Below, in pieces: positions 1-6,346 of a stretch of DNA of 9,275 bases; position 1 is the first letter of the stretch; every line of letters begins with the position of its first letter. Location: contig JBJXHH010000085.1 in assembly GCA_046160675.1 (NCBI GenBank), positions 1-9,275 on the forward strand, read 5' to 3'. The DNA comes from JACMJP01 sp046160675 (lineage in GTDB: Bacteria; Bacteroidota; Bacteroidia; Chitinophagales; BACL12). The notes below the pieces were generated by a model that saw nothing but the letters and a program-made list of their open reading frames with translations, had not been told where the DNA came from and did no database searches. A program made the translations under genes and the position numbers.

Positions 1-1444
1 TGTAAGCCAGGCTCTTGGTATTATTTACCCCGATGATCCTGTCAGTGGTTTTATCACTCACCTGCGTACGTTTCACTTCTATGCTTTTGTCCCTACCGAG
101 TGAAAGAGACAATGTATCACTTAATGCTAGTGGGTCAATGTAAGTTTTGCCTACGTAAGTGTTGTTGAAGTAGATATTTGCATTGCCGGGCAGCAGGTTT
201 TTATCTTCCCATTCAGTAATTCTTGCTATTAAAAATGCGCTTTGATCAATCTTGGGAACGATAAGATAGTTATAATCTGATTTCAGTGTTTCACTTTGCA
301 GGGAAACAAGATGTCCTTTGCCATCACTCGGAATATTATAAGTGAGATTGATTTCAAACTCTACATTAGCAATGGTTTGGAGTGCTGTTGTATAATTATA
401 AGAATAATTTGCCTGCGGCGCATCATCCTCCACTCTTCCTGAAGCGATAGAGCCCATTGTACTATTTAGTTCTGCATCCATTGCTGAAGGCTCCTGCATG
501 GATTCATCTTTTTTATGATCCCTCTCATAATATTGCTGGTAATACCCGATGTACCAGGTTGTTAATTCAGGCAGGTTATTTCCGAGCATGGGATTACCGG
601 TGGAACAGGTGAGCTTAACGTTTTTCCAGTCAATGCCTGTGCTCTGCCAGATGTTCGCTTTATAATTCAACTGCACAGGTTTGCCAACTTCAGTTGCACG
701 GATATCATACGTTGCATACCAGCCTGCGTTGTAAGTAACATAATTCATATCTACTGTAGCAGAAGTTCCAGTTTCTGCATTTATGCTCACAACTATTTGC
801 GGAATGGGTACGTTCGGGTTGATGTTTTTATTTTGCTGATACCAGTAATTGTTCAATTCACCAAGGCGGACATTCATGGCATTTATGTCTTCATACAATT
901 TCGTTCTTGCTTTATCCAACTTTAATGATTCTGAATATATGACATTGAGTTTTTCCCCGTAAAAAGCGATAGCATCTTTCAGAAGTTGTATAGAATCTGT
1001 TTTTCCTCCTCCGCTCAACAACTTGCTGTTCAACATCATACTTTTTTGGTAATTCAAAACTTCAATTTGATAGTTTACGTCTGTCACCTCGTAGTTTTTG
1101 TTTTTGATGGAGTCCTGCAACAGTTTTATTTTTTTCTGAATAGCATCCGGCAGCGGGTTTGTGTTAGTAACAGGCTCCGGGTACTGCATGCGATACTGAA
1201 TGTCGAGTATTGTGAATACCCCCTTACCTCCTGCTTGCAGGCTGTTTGCATCTACAGAGTTGGGTATGCCTTCAAAAATCACATCATTTAATCCGGCCGC
1301 AAGTTGTACCTGTTTGCTGTGATAGAGTTGAGCACCGTTGAGAAAAACCACTGCCTTGTCGGGCTGGGTTTGAACTGTGAGCTGGTTTTGTGCGAATGTG
1401 TGCGCAGAAAACAGCAGTGTTATAACATAGATAAGCTTCTTCAT
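1..1444 (-). CDS. MuiA-family (DUF4140/DUF4139) secreted protein, 3' end cut off by window edge
   Basis: The frame is open from an ATG at 1444 to the left edge (481 codons visible), so the C-terminus is missing. Residues 1-19 (MKKLIYVITLLFSAHTFAQ) look like a signal peptide, which suggests an exported or envelope protein. Residues about 27-85 match the N-terminal DUF4140 pattern (AVVFLNGAQLYHSKQVQL, then DVIFEGIP). Residues about 100-205 are rich in Lys, Glu and Leu and probably coiled-coil. From about 215 the DUF4139 core follows, with the family signature around YNAGWYATYDIR (238-249) and IWQSTGIDWKNVKLTCSTGNP split across 265-285. Family members are usually 500-650 residues, so most of the gene is present. 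The family name comes from a mucoidy-inhibitor phenotype; the biochemical role is unknown. There is no Shine-Dalgarno, and the leader is AT-rich (AAATAAAAATCAAACACA), as usual in Bacteroidota. The family assignment is confident; function is not. Confidence 0.88.
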   Translation of the reverse strand, partial: MKKLIYVITLLFSAHTFAQNQLTVQTQPDKAVVFLNGAQLYHSKQVQLAAGLNDVIFEGIPNSVDANSLQAGGKGVFTILDIQYRMQYPEPVTNTNPLPDAIQKKIKLLQDSIKNKNYEVTDVNYQIEVLNYQKSMMLNSKLLSGGGKTDSIQLLKDAIAFYGEKLNVIYSESLKLDKARTKLYEDINAMNVRLGELNNYWYQQNKNINPNVPIPQIVVSINAETGTSATVDMNYVTYNAGWYATYDIRATEVGKPVQLNYKANIWQSTGIDWKNVKLTCSTGNPMLGNNLPELTTWYIGYYQQYYERDHKKDESMQEPSAMDAELNSTMGSIASGRVEDDAPQANYSYNYTTALQTIANVEFEINLTYNIPSDGKGHLVSLQSETLKSDYNYLIVPKIDQSAFLIARITEWEDKNLLPGNANIYFNNTYVGKTYIDPLALSDTLSLSLGRDKSIEVKRTQVSDKTTDRIIGVNNTKSLAY

Positions 1445-1502
1445 TGTGTTTGATTTTTATTTCGTGGGAGAGATGAAGGTTTATGAAATATTCCATACAT
1501 GA

Positions 1503-1517
1503 AATGTAATTTACATT
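1503..1517. promoter_or_regulatory. Perfect 15-bp palindrome upstream of the MuiA-family gene, possible operator
   Basis: AATGTAA-T-TTACATT has two perfect 7-bp arms around one central base. It lies 59-73 bp upstream of the ATG at 1444. A dyad of this size at this distance is typical of a repressor or activator half-site pair, but no regulator gene is nearby and no second copy was seen in the window. The regulatory role is inference from position and symmetry only. Confidence 0.3.
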
Positions 1518-1520
1518 CTA

Positions 1521-1553
1521 TCAAGGGAGTTTCTTAACTCAGAAACTTCTTGA
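1521..1553. repeat. Stem-loop between the P-type ATPase and the MuiA-family gene
   Basis: TCAAG (1521-1525) pairs with CTTGA (1549-1553), and AGTTTCT (1528-1534) pairs with AGAAACT (1541-1547). A GG/T internal loop separates the two stems and the loop is 6 nt. This gives 12 Watson-Crick pairs. It lies about 155 nt beyond the ATPase stop codon, so it could be an mRNA 3'-end structure, but neither strand has a T-tract after it. I therefore do not call it an intrinsic terminator. Confidence 0.4.
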
Positions 1554-1705
1554 ATTGATTGCTTGATGCATAAAGTATTTTCACAAAGACATAAGTTGTA
1601 ACCTTGGGCCAATGGAGAGAACTGCTCAACAACTTTACGAAACCCTCATACGAAGCACTAAGCAGCTGTTTCTACCAATGTACTGTTAATACTGGCTATC
1701 CTGTC

Positions 1706-4207
1706 TTAATTTGTTTTTGTTCTCTTCATGAGTTTCACTATTTCAAACCATATTACTGAAATAAAACCTATGATAATGCAAGTAAATAATTGCAATCCAT
1801 TTAATGTGTTAAACTCAAAAAATGTTGTCAATGGTTTTAGGTAAAGGATAAGACCTACAATGGCGATGGTTATGAAAATGATTAATAGAACCATGTTGTT
1901 TTTATACTTTAATGTCGTGAAAATGGAATAATAAAAAGACCGGTTTATTAATGTAAGAAAAATGTTTGCTGTAATTAATACAGTGAAAGTCATTGTACGA
2001 GTAAGAGCTTCATTATAGCCATGCAATACTGAATATTGATATATAAACAATGTCCCAGCTGTGATGAACAATCCTTGAAGAATGCTTACTGATAATTCGC
2101 TCCAATTAAAGAAAGTTATTGTTAGCGGCTTGGGTTTTTGCAACATTGTATTTGCCTCCATGGGTTCGTTTTCATAAATGATAGAACAAGTTGGCCCCAT
2201 TATTATTTCTAAAAATATGATGTGAACAGGTGAGAAAATATTCGGATAAATCCATCCTAAAGCTAAAGGAATAAAAACTGTCAGAATGATTGGTATGTGT
2301 ATAGATATGATGTATTGAATTGCTTTTTTAAGATTGGTGTAAATCTTTCTACCCATGGCAATTGCATCCACCATTTTAGACAAATCGTCTTCCAATAAAA
2401 TCAGTGATGCTGCTTGCTTTGCTATTTCTGTTCCTTTTTTCCCCATCGCAATTCCAATATGTGCTGCTTTCAATGCCGGACCATCATTCAGGCCATCGCC
2501 AGTCATTGCCACTATTTGATGGTTTGATTTTAAAGCGTTAATTATCTTCAGTTTGGCTTCAGGAAACATCCTTGTAAAAATGGCAGTATCCCTTACGCAG
2601 GTTTGTAAATCTTTTTCAGATAGTTCCATCAACTCATCTCCAGAAATAGATTTTTCGTAACCCCTAAAATCAATTTGTTTTGCAATAGAAGCAGTTGTGG
2701 CTGCATTATCCCCGGTAATAATTTTTACATCAATTCCTGCTCTGTAAAAATCATGCATTACGCTTTTGATGTTTTTTTTAGGGGGGTCGTAAAAAGAAAC
2801 GATTCCTTTAAATTGAAAAATTAAATCTTGTTGATTTGCGGGATAGTTAGCACCTGTAAAATTAGAAACCCCAACACCTAAAACTCTATAACCTTTAGAT
2901 GATAAAAGTTGAATAGCTAAATAAATTTGTTCTTTTTCAAATTTTGTGAGATTTGATACATTGATGAGTGCTTCTGGAGCTCCTTTAGCTGCTATAATTT
3001 TTTTTCCTTTATTATCCGAAAAGATATGTGTCATCATGGGCGGTTTGCCGTCTAACGGATATTCATGTATGAGTTTATAATTTGGCCGTTCATCATCTAG
3101 CATTACATCTTTGTAGGTTTCATGCAATGCCACTTCCATTGGGTCAAAGGGAATAGGTTCACTTGCCCACATTGCTAATTCTATTAATTCTTTTTCCTCA
3201 TTGTTTAATTCCTTTTCCGGGCCAATGATTGTATTACTTTTGAGCACAAATAGTTTCGCTAAACTCATTTTGTTTTCCGTAATGGTTCCGGTTTTATCGG
3301 TACAAATAACAGTAGCACTACCTAAGGTCTCAACTGTTTTCATTTGTTTTACTACAATGCCCATTTTCATTAAACGCCAAGCACCTAATGCCATAAAAGT
3401 GGTGAAGGCAACTGGGATTTCCTCGGGTAAAATACTCATAGCTAAGGTGAGCGACTTTAAGAAGCTATTCAATAAATCTTGCGACTGCAAGTAATTAAGC
3501 ACCCAAACAATTGTAAAAACAATTGCACCGGTTATAACCATCCTTTTTACAAAATTGTTAATTTGCTTTTCTAAAGGAGTTCTTTCTTCATTGATTTCTT
3601 CTAAGCTGATTCCGATTTTACCTAGCCTGGTCTCGTTACCAATAGCTGTAATTTTCGCTATGGCTAAACCACTGGCTACAGTTGTTCCGCTGTATATAAA
3701 TTTATCTTCCTTTTCAATATCCTTAAAAACGGCAAGTGATTCACCAGTAAGTATCGATTCGTTAACTGAAAAGTCGTTTGAGTGAATAATTGTACCGTCT
3801 GCAGTAATAGAAGCGCCTTCTTCTACCATCAGACTGTCGCCAATTACGATGTCATCGCTTTTTATTTCATTAATCGTTCCATTGCGAATTACTTTACAAC
3901 TAGGTTGTGAAAAATCTTTTAGCTTTTCTAAAGCATTTTTGCTTCTGGAATGTTGAAAAAGCGAAATAGAAGTAATGAAGAAAATGGCAAGTACCAAAAA
4001 AACTCCGTTTCCTGTTTCGCCACTAATAAAATAGATAGTAGAAGCCGCCAACAATAAAATTATCATGGGGTCTTTGGCAATGCGTTTTACGGTATCTAAG
4101 AAGTTGTTTTCTTTTTTGAAGTCTAATTTGTTTTGACCAAATTTCTCTCTGGCAAGAATTACTTCTTTGTCATTTAAACCTTTTATATTGAAATTCTTTT
4201 CTTGCAT
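1706..4207 (-). CDS. P-type cation-transporting ATPase (P2-like), 833 aa
   Basis: This is an ATP-driven cation pump of the inner membrane with all catalytic landmarks present: TGES in the actuator domain (154-157), the DKTGT phosphorylation site (Asp304), KGAPE in the nucleotide-binding domain (408-412), DPPK (474-477), TGDN (498-501) and TGDGLNDGPALK (569-580). About ten membrane segments fit the P2 layout: roughly 46-62, 67-84, 224-240, 251-275, 630-652, 657-677, 703-725, 737-757, 771-790 and 803-823. The overall pattern resembles SERCA and PMCA pumps, but the ion-site residues differ. M4 has PEEIP (261-265) instead of PEGLP. By hand alignment, SERCA Asn768, Glu771, Asn796, Thr799 and Asp800 become His637, Ile640, Glu667, Met670 and Gly671. 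I therefore do not assign Ca2+ as substrate. Length is normal for the family. The start codon follows an AT-rich leader ending TCTAAAACA. The gene looks more AT-rich than the phosphorylase, by eye. Confidence 0.93.
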   Translation of the reverse strand: MQEKNFNIKGLNDKEVILAREKFGQNKLDFKKENNFLDTVKRIAKDPMIILLLAASTIYFISGETGNGVFLVLAIFFITSISLFQHSRSKNALEKLKDFSQPSCKVIRNGTINEIKSDDIVIGDSLMVEEGASITADGTIIHSNDFSVNESILTGESLAVFKDIEKEDKFIYSGTTVASGLAIAKITAIGNETRLGKIGISLEEINEERTPLEKQINNFVKRMVITGAIVFTIVWVLNYLQSQDLLNSFLKSLTLAMSILPEEIPVAFTTFMALGAWRLMKMGIVVKQMKTVETLGSATVICTDKTGTITENKMSLAKLFVLKSNTIIGPEKELNNEEKELIELAMWASEPIPFDPMEVALHETYKDVMLDDERPNYKLIHEYPLDGKPPMMTHIFSDNKGKKIIAAKGAPEALINVSNLTKFEKEQIYLAIQLLSSKGYRVLGVGVSNFTGANYPANQQDLIFQFKGIVSFYDPPKKNIKSVMHDFYRAGIDVKIITGDNAATTASIAKQIDFRGYEKSISGDELMELSEKDLQTCVRDTAIFTRMFPEAKLKIINALKSNHQIVAMTGDGLNDGPALKAAHIGIAMGKKGTEIAKQAASLILLEDDLSKMVDAIAMGRKIYTNLKKAIQYIISIHIPIILTVFIPLALGWIYPNIFSPVHIIFLEIIMGPTCSIIYENEPMEANTMLQKPKPLTITFFNWSELSVSILQGLFITAGTLFIYQYSVLHGYNEALTRTMTFTVLITANIFLTLINRSFYYSIFTTLKYKNNMVLLIIFITIAIVGLILYLKPLTTFFEFNTLNGLQLFTCIIIGFISVIWFEIVKLMKRTKTN

Positions 4208-4471
4208 TGTTTTAGATAGCTATACTTGTTTAAGTCCACTTTTGTTTCCATAATTAACAGGCGTTGTACTCGTCACCTTCGGTTTCTGAATTCCCGGGAG
4301 GAATATTTCCCCCTGTTCTTCGCAGACTACAAACATAAATAGAATGTTCGGCTGATATCGCATTTCCGCACTTAAGGTGCAAACTTCCGCAAGCGGGTAC
4401 TGAAGTTCTTGCACTCTTTCACATTTACTCTTTTTATTGTATGAAAATTATAATCATGTCAGCTGGATACA
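4208..4471. other. Gap between ATPase start and upstream terminator; no gene I can defend
   Basis: This holds the presumed leader and promoter of the P-type ATPase. On the minus strand it contains TATGTTTG (4330-4337), which matches the Bacteroidota -7 consensus TAnnTTTG about 120 nt before the ATPase start. I saw no TTTG at the proper -33 spacing, so it is a weak candidate. An open frame of 64 codons (4414 to 4220, minus) ends 12 nt before the ATPase, but it matches no family I know and has no supporting context. Around 4295-4312 there is an imperfect inverted repeat, GGGAGGAA...TTTCCCCC. The stretch from about 4260 to 4420 looks more GC-rich than the ATPase gene and may be a remnant of something inserted or decayed. 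Confidence 0.3.
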
Positions 4472-4511
4472 GATAATAAAAAAGCGCAGCAAGTTAACAC
4501 CTTGCTGCGCT
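4472..4511 (-). terminator. Strong intrinsic terminator after the 90-aa gene
   Basis: Read on the minus strand, AGCGCAGCAAG (4511-4501) and CTTGCTGCGCT (4493-4483) form a perfect 11-bp stem around a 7-nt loop. A T-tract follows directly (complement of the A-run 4478-4483, then TATTAT). It sits 24 nt after the stop codon of the 90-residue gene. The plus strand has no comparable T-run directly after the stem, so it works in the minus direction. It separates the accessory genes from the ATPase, which must then have its own promoter. Confidence 0.92.
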
Positions 4512-4535
4512 CTGATTTGTTTTAAACCCCTGTTC

Positions 4536-4808
4536 TTATTTTGCCAGGATTATTTGTTTTATATCATGCATCTTGCCATCCACAATCAATGAATACTGAT
4601 AAGTGCCCGAAGCCAGGTTTCTGTAATCAATAATAACAGTTCCATAACCTGCCTGCAAGTGTGTGAATTGCTCCAACTCATTCCCGTTTAAGAAAACTTG
4701 ATTTGTATAACTAGTATGCAGTTCAAAAAACAATGAATTGCCGGCAAACGCAACTAAAAGCCCTACTACAATTGTCATCACATTTACATAGGTGAACCAT
4801 TTTTGCAA
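4536..4808 (-). CDS. Small protein: one membrane segment plus a secreted-type C-terminal beta domain
   Basis: This 90-residue protein has a hydrophobic stretch at about 7-24 (VNVMTIVVGLLVAFAG), a signal peptide or membrane anchor. The rest (about 24-90) reads as a beta-rich module: NSLFFELHTSYTNQVFLNG, then NLASGTYQYSLIVDGK and the tail DIKQIILAK. From memory, this resembles the last roughly 65 residues of large exported Bacteroidota proteins (for example those with endosialidase-chaperone domains), which end in patterns like AGTYQYSLYVDGK...TKQMVLTK. Here the module stands alone behind a membrane segment, so it may be a true miniature protein or a relic of a longer gene. It starts 23 bp after the stop of the membrane-protein gene and ends 24 bp before a strong terminator, consistent with being the last gene of a transcript. 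No function can be assigned. Confidence 0.72.
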   Translation of the reverse strand: MQKWFTYVNVMTIVVGLLVAFAGNSLFFELHTSYTNQVFLNGNELEQFTHLQAGYGTVIIDYRNLASGTYQYSLIVDGKMHDIKQIILAK

Positions 4809-4831
4809 AAATTAAATCTTTTGTTATCGGT

Positions 4832-5251
4832 TTACAATGAATATTTTGTCATTAATCTATTTGCAACATTCCATTCAAAAACAGCAATCGCAGTTACAAT
4901 CATTATTTCACCAATTATATATGCCCAACCCCATTGCGTTATTGTATTGCAATGGTAAATAGCAAGTCCGATTGATAGTACTCCATACAAAAGGTTCGCA
5001 ATAGCTATTCCTTTTAAGAACAGCCCTGGTTTTTTGCTAATTTTAAAGTAACAGTAAAGATCATACATTGCAAAAAGGCAAGGTAAGGTGGCAAGAAAGT
5101 ATAGAGTGGGTTTAGGAATTCCAAAAATTCTCTCCAGTTGAACTAAAACGATCCCTAGTAAAAACGCTGATAAAATTGCCCCAACACAGTCAACCAGAAA
5201 TACCTTTTTTGGATTATCCTTTCCCCAATTAATAATCTGTTCGGTTGTCAT
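4832..5251 (-). CDS. Small four-helix integral membrane protein, function unknown
   Basis: This 139-residue protein has four predicted membrane segments, at about 17-38 (VFLVDCVGAILSAFLLGIVL), 50-69 (LYFLATLPCLFAMYDLYCYF), 78-98 and 108-125. The loops are short, and the cytoplasmic-side charge follows KISKKPG (70-76). I recognise the general look of a small conserved Bacteroidota membrane protein but cannot give it a family name or a role. The start ATG (5251) follows the AT-rich leader ATTAAAAA. The extended upstream TIR-nuclease frame overlaps its first 23 nt, though the ancestral end of that gene lay about 145 bp further upstream. The gene begins just beyond the attC-like palindrome, so it could be the next cassette of an array. 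The downstream 90-residue gene follows after 23 bp. Being next to an immunity-type effector is suggestive, but I do not infer a partnership. Confidence 0.8.
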   Translation of the reverse strand: MTTEQIINWGKDNPKKVFLVDCVGAILSAFLLGIVLVQLERIFGIPKPTLYFLATLPCLFAMYDLYCYFKISKKPGLFLKGIAIANLLYGVLSIGLAIYHCNTITQWGWAYIIGEIMIVTAIAVFEWNVANRLMTKYSL

Positions 5252-6314
5252 TTTTTAATGTTGATTGGTGATAACGTTTCGGGAGTCTGCGATGGCGAGG
5301 TGTTTTAGCACTAAACTTCATTCGGAGAACTGAGCTTCCACCTTGCATAAATGTGTCTGCGAAGCACGGCCCCCCCCCGCTATCGCAAATCCCTTGGTAG
5401 GCGATGTTCTTTTTCTGTTTATACATTTTTATCCAGTCAGTTAAGCCGTCAAAATCTTTAGGTTCAAGTTCCCATTTATTTCTTTCAAATAGTTGTAAAG
5501 CGTCTTTAGAAAAGTAAGATGTTGTAGCAAGAATTGCTTTTGTTGCCCTTTCGTCTTGCTTAACACCAAGTAGTTCTCGGACTGGTCTAACTCCAATTTT
5601 GTTTCCTGGGTCAGGTCGTTTGCACTCAATTAGGTATTTTAATTCAGTCTCATTATTTTTAATGGCTATAATATCTCTACCGCCATCTCTTGTTTTTTGT
5701 GTCAGCTCAACTTTATAGCCAAAGCCAAAAAATAACTCTGCAACGAATTCTTCAAACAATCTTCTGTCAATAGTTTTCAATTCGTTCGGGTGTTTTGAAA
5801 AATAGTCAATAAGTTTGTCGTTTACTTCATTGGCAACTATAATGATTGGCTCTGTCTGAGTAAACGTGTCAAGATTAAATTTAAGTAAACTGTCAGATGG
5901 GTTAACTTCTATAATGTCCCACAAAAAGTTGAACGCTTCCTCGTAATTAGTTGCAAAATTAATGGCAACTCCTCTTGCTCCCTGTCCAAGCAAAGGTCCT
6001 CCAGCAACTGCTCCACTTACAATTGCTTTGATAACTTTTATATTTTGATTTGTTACCTCATTCGCAAAGGCAAGTTCAAGTTCAATATTTGCCCATGAAC
6101 CTTGTCGGTCGGATACTATTTGCAAAAAATAATCAGACTGACTAATTGCTTCAGAAATCTTTTTAGAAATTAAGTCGCCTGAAACAATTTGGTCTTCTGC
6201 ACTCCAAAGAACTATGTCCTTCATCCTTTTAAGGTCAGAAATTAATCTTGACTTAACTGGATTTTTGTCCATGTAAGTATGGGAGAGAAATATTTTGGAT
6301 TTACGGTGTGTCAT
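5229..6314 (-). CDS. TIR domain - Mrr-type restriction endonuclease fusion, probable defence effector
   Basis: Residues about 5-137 form a TIR-type domain: the first strand and box 1 KIFLSHTYMDKN (7-18), then VLWSAEDQI, SEAISQSDYFLQIVSD (54-69) and WANIE (74-78), which fits the WxxxE pattern of TIR NADases with Glu78 as candidate catalytic residue. After a linker, residues about 183-298 form an Mrr-like PD-(D/E)xK nuclease: LFEEFVAELFFGFGY (186-200), DGGRD with Asp214, IECKR with Glu230 and Lys232, and the helix around 251-260 (VKQDERATKA). TIR domains often cleave NAD+ and Mrr domains cleave DNA, so an anti-phage effector is a reasonable inference, unproven here. The last 56 residues (306-361) are low-quality sequence encoded by the downstream palindrome. 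The codon for Tyr306 (TAC) stands where the attC-type core consensus would give TAA, so the ancestral protein probably had 305 residues. The frame overlaps the next gene by 23 nt. The gene appears AT-rich and is flanked by cassette-like core sites, which suggests horizontal acquisition. Confidence 0.9.
   Translation of the reverse strand: MTHRKSKIFLSHTYMDKNPVKSRLISDLKRMKDIVLWSAEDQIVSGDLISKKISEAISQSDYFLQIVSDRQGSWANIELELAFANEVTNQNIKVIKAIVSGAVAGGPLLGQGARGVAINFATNYEEAFNFLWDIIEVNPSDSLLKFNLDTFTQTEPIIIVANEVNDKLIDYFSKHPNELKTIDRRLFEEFVAELFFGFGYKVELTQKTRDGGRDIIAIKNNETELKYLIECKRPDPGNKIGVRPVRELLGVKQDERATKAILATTSYFSKDALQLFERNKWELEPKDFDGLTDWIKMYKQKKNIAYQGICDSGGGPCFADTFMQGGSSVLRMKFSAKTPRHRRLPKRYHQSTLKNDNRTDY
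5268..5405 (-). repeat. attC-like imperfect palindrome at the 3' end of the TIR-nuclease gene
   Basis: Read on the minus strand, the element opens with ATCGCCTACC (5405-5396), close to the integron R'' core RYYYAAC (GCCTAAC expected, one mismatch). It closes with CCCGAAACGTTATC (5283-5270), carrying the GTT of an R' core. Inside, TTTGCGATAGCG (5389-5378) pairs with CGCCATCGCAGA (5297-5286) in 10 of 12 positions. TCCC next to the first arm pairs with GGGA next to the second, with an extra base at 5285, as attC stems often have. Total length of about 135 bp is within the range of long attC sites. The bases after GTT (ATCA) do not fit RRRY, which would be set by the neighbouring cassette. It contains a run of nine G (5378-5370). 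An unrelated Bacteroidota palindromic repeat is the alternative. Confidence 0.55.
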
Positions 6315-6329
6315 TAGAATATCGCCTAA
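5275..6329 (-). mobile_element. Putative integron-type gene cassette carrying the TIR-nuclease gene
   Basis: If integron rules apply (exchange between G and TT of the R' core), the cassette runs on the minus strand from 6329 to 5275, about 1.05 kb. It would hold one gene with a very short leader and the attC-like palindrome at its 3' end, which is the classical layout. The start side reads GTTAGGCGAT (6330-6321) and the end side ATCGCCTACC (5405-5396). These are complementary in 9 of 10 positions, so the circular form would have nearly matching R'' and R' cores. Upstream of the start core, TCGCTGATCCCC resembles the L' side of the downstream element (TCGCAGACTCCC), as if a neighbouring attC half were left there. 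No integrase, attI or complete second attC was found in the window, so this would be an orphan cassette. The assignment is inference from structure. Confidence 0.45.
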
Positions 6330-6330
6330 C
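6324..6330 (-). repeat. R'-like core site GTTAGGC just before the TIR-nuclease start
   Basis: GTTAGGC on the minus strand fits the integron R' consensus GTTRRRY exactly. It ends 9 bp before the ATG at 6314. Its extended form, GTTAGGCGAT, is the reverse complement, with one mismatch, of the sequence at the ancestral end of the same gene (5396-5405). A 7-mer alone occurs by chance, so the support is the matched pair flanking one gene. Confidence 0.5.
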
Positions 6331-6346
6331 TAGGGGATCAGCGAAA

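Noticed and set aside
1284..1496. 70-codon open frame on the minus strand over the start of the MuiA-family gene
   Set aside because: It overlaps the signal peptide and N-terminal domain of a clearly better gene in another frame.
1706..4207. Naming the P-type ATPase a calcium pump
   Set aside because: Most SERCA Ca2+ ligands in M5 and M6 are replaced, so only the general cation-transport function is supported.
4220..4414. 64-codon open frame on the minus strand 12 nt before the ATPase
   Set aside because: No recognisable family, no clear initiation context, and it lies in a repeat-bearing gap. It is described only as part of the gap.
5286..5389. Intrinsic terminator formed by the palindrome after the TIR-nuclease gene
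   Set aside because: The arms enclose about 80 nt and no T-tract follows on the minus strand. The core-site-like ends fit a recombination site better.
5441..5629. 62-codon minus-strand frame inside the nuclease domain
   Set aside because: It is an alternative frame of the PD-(D/E)xK coding region, and the catalytic motifs lie in the larger frame.
4832..6314. TIR-nuclease plus membrane protein as a two-component defence system
   Set aside because: The ancestral nuclease gene ended about 145 bp before the membrane gene, with the attC-like element between them. Adjacency may be due to cassette insertion, so no functional link is claimed.
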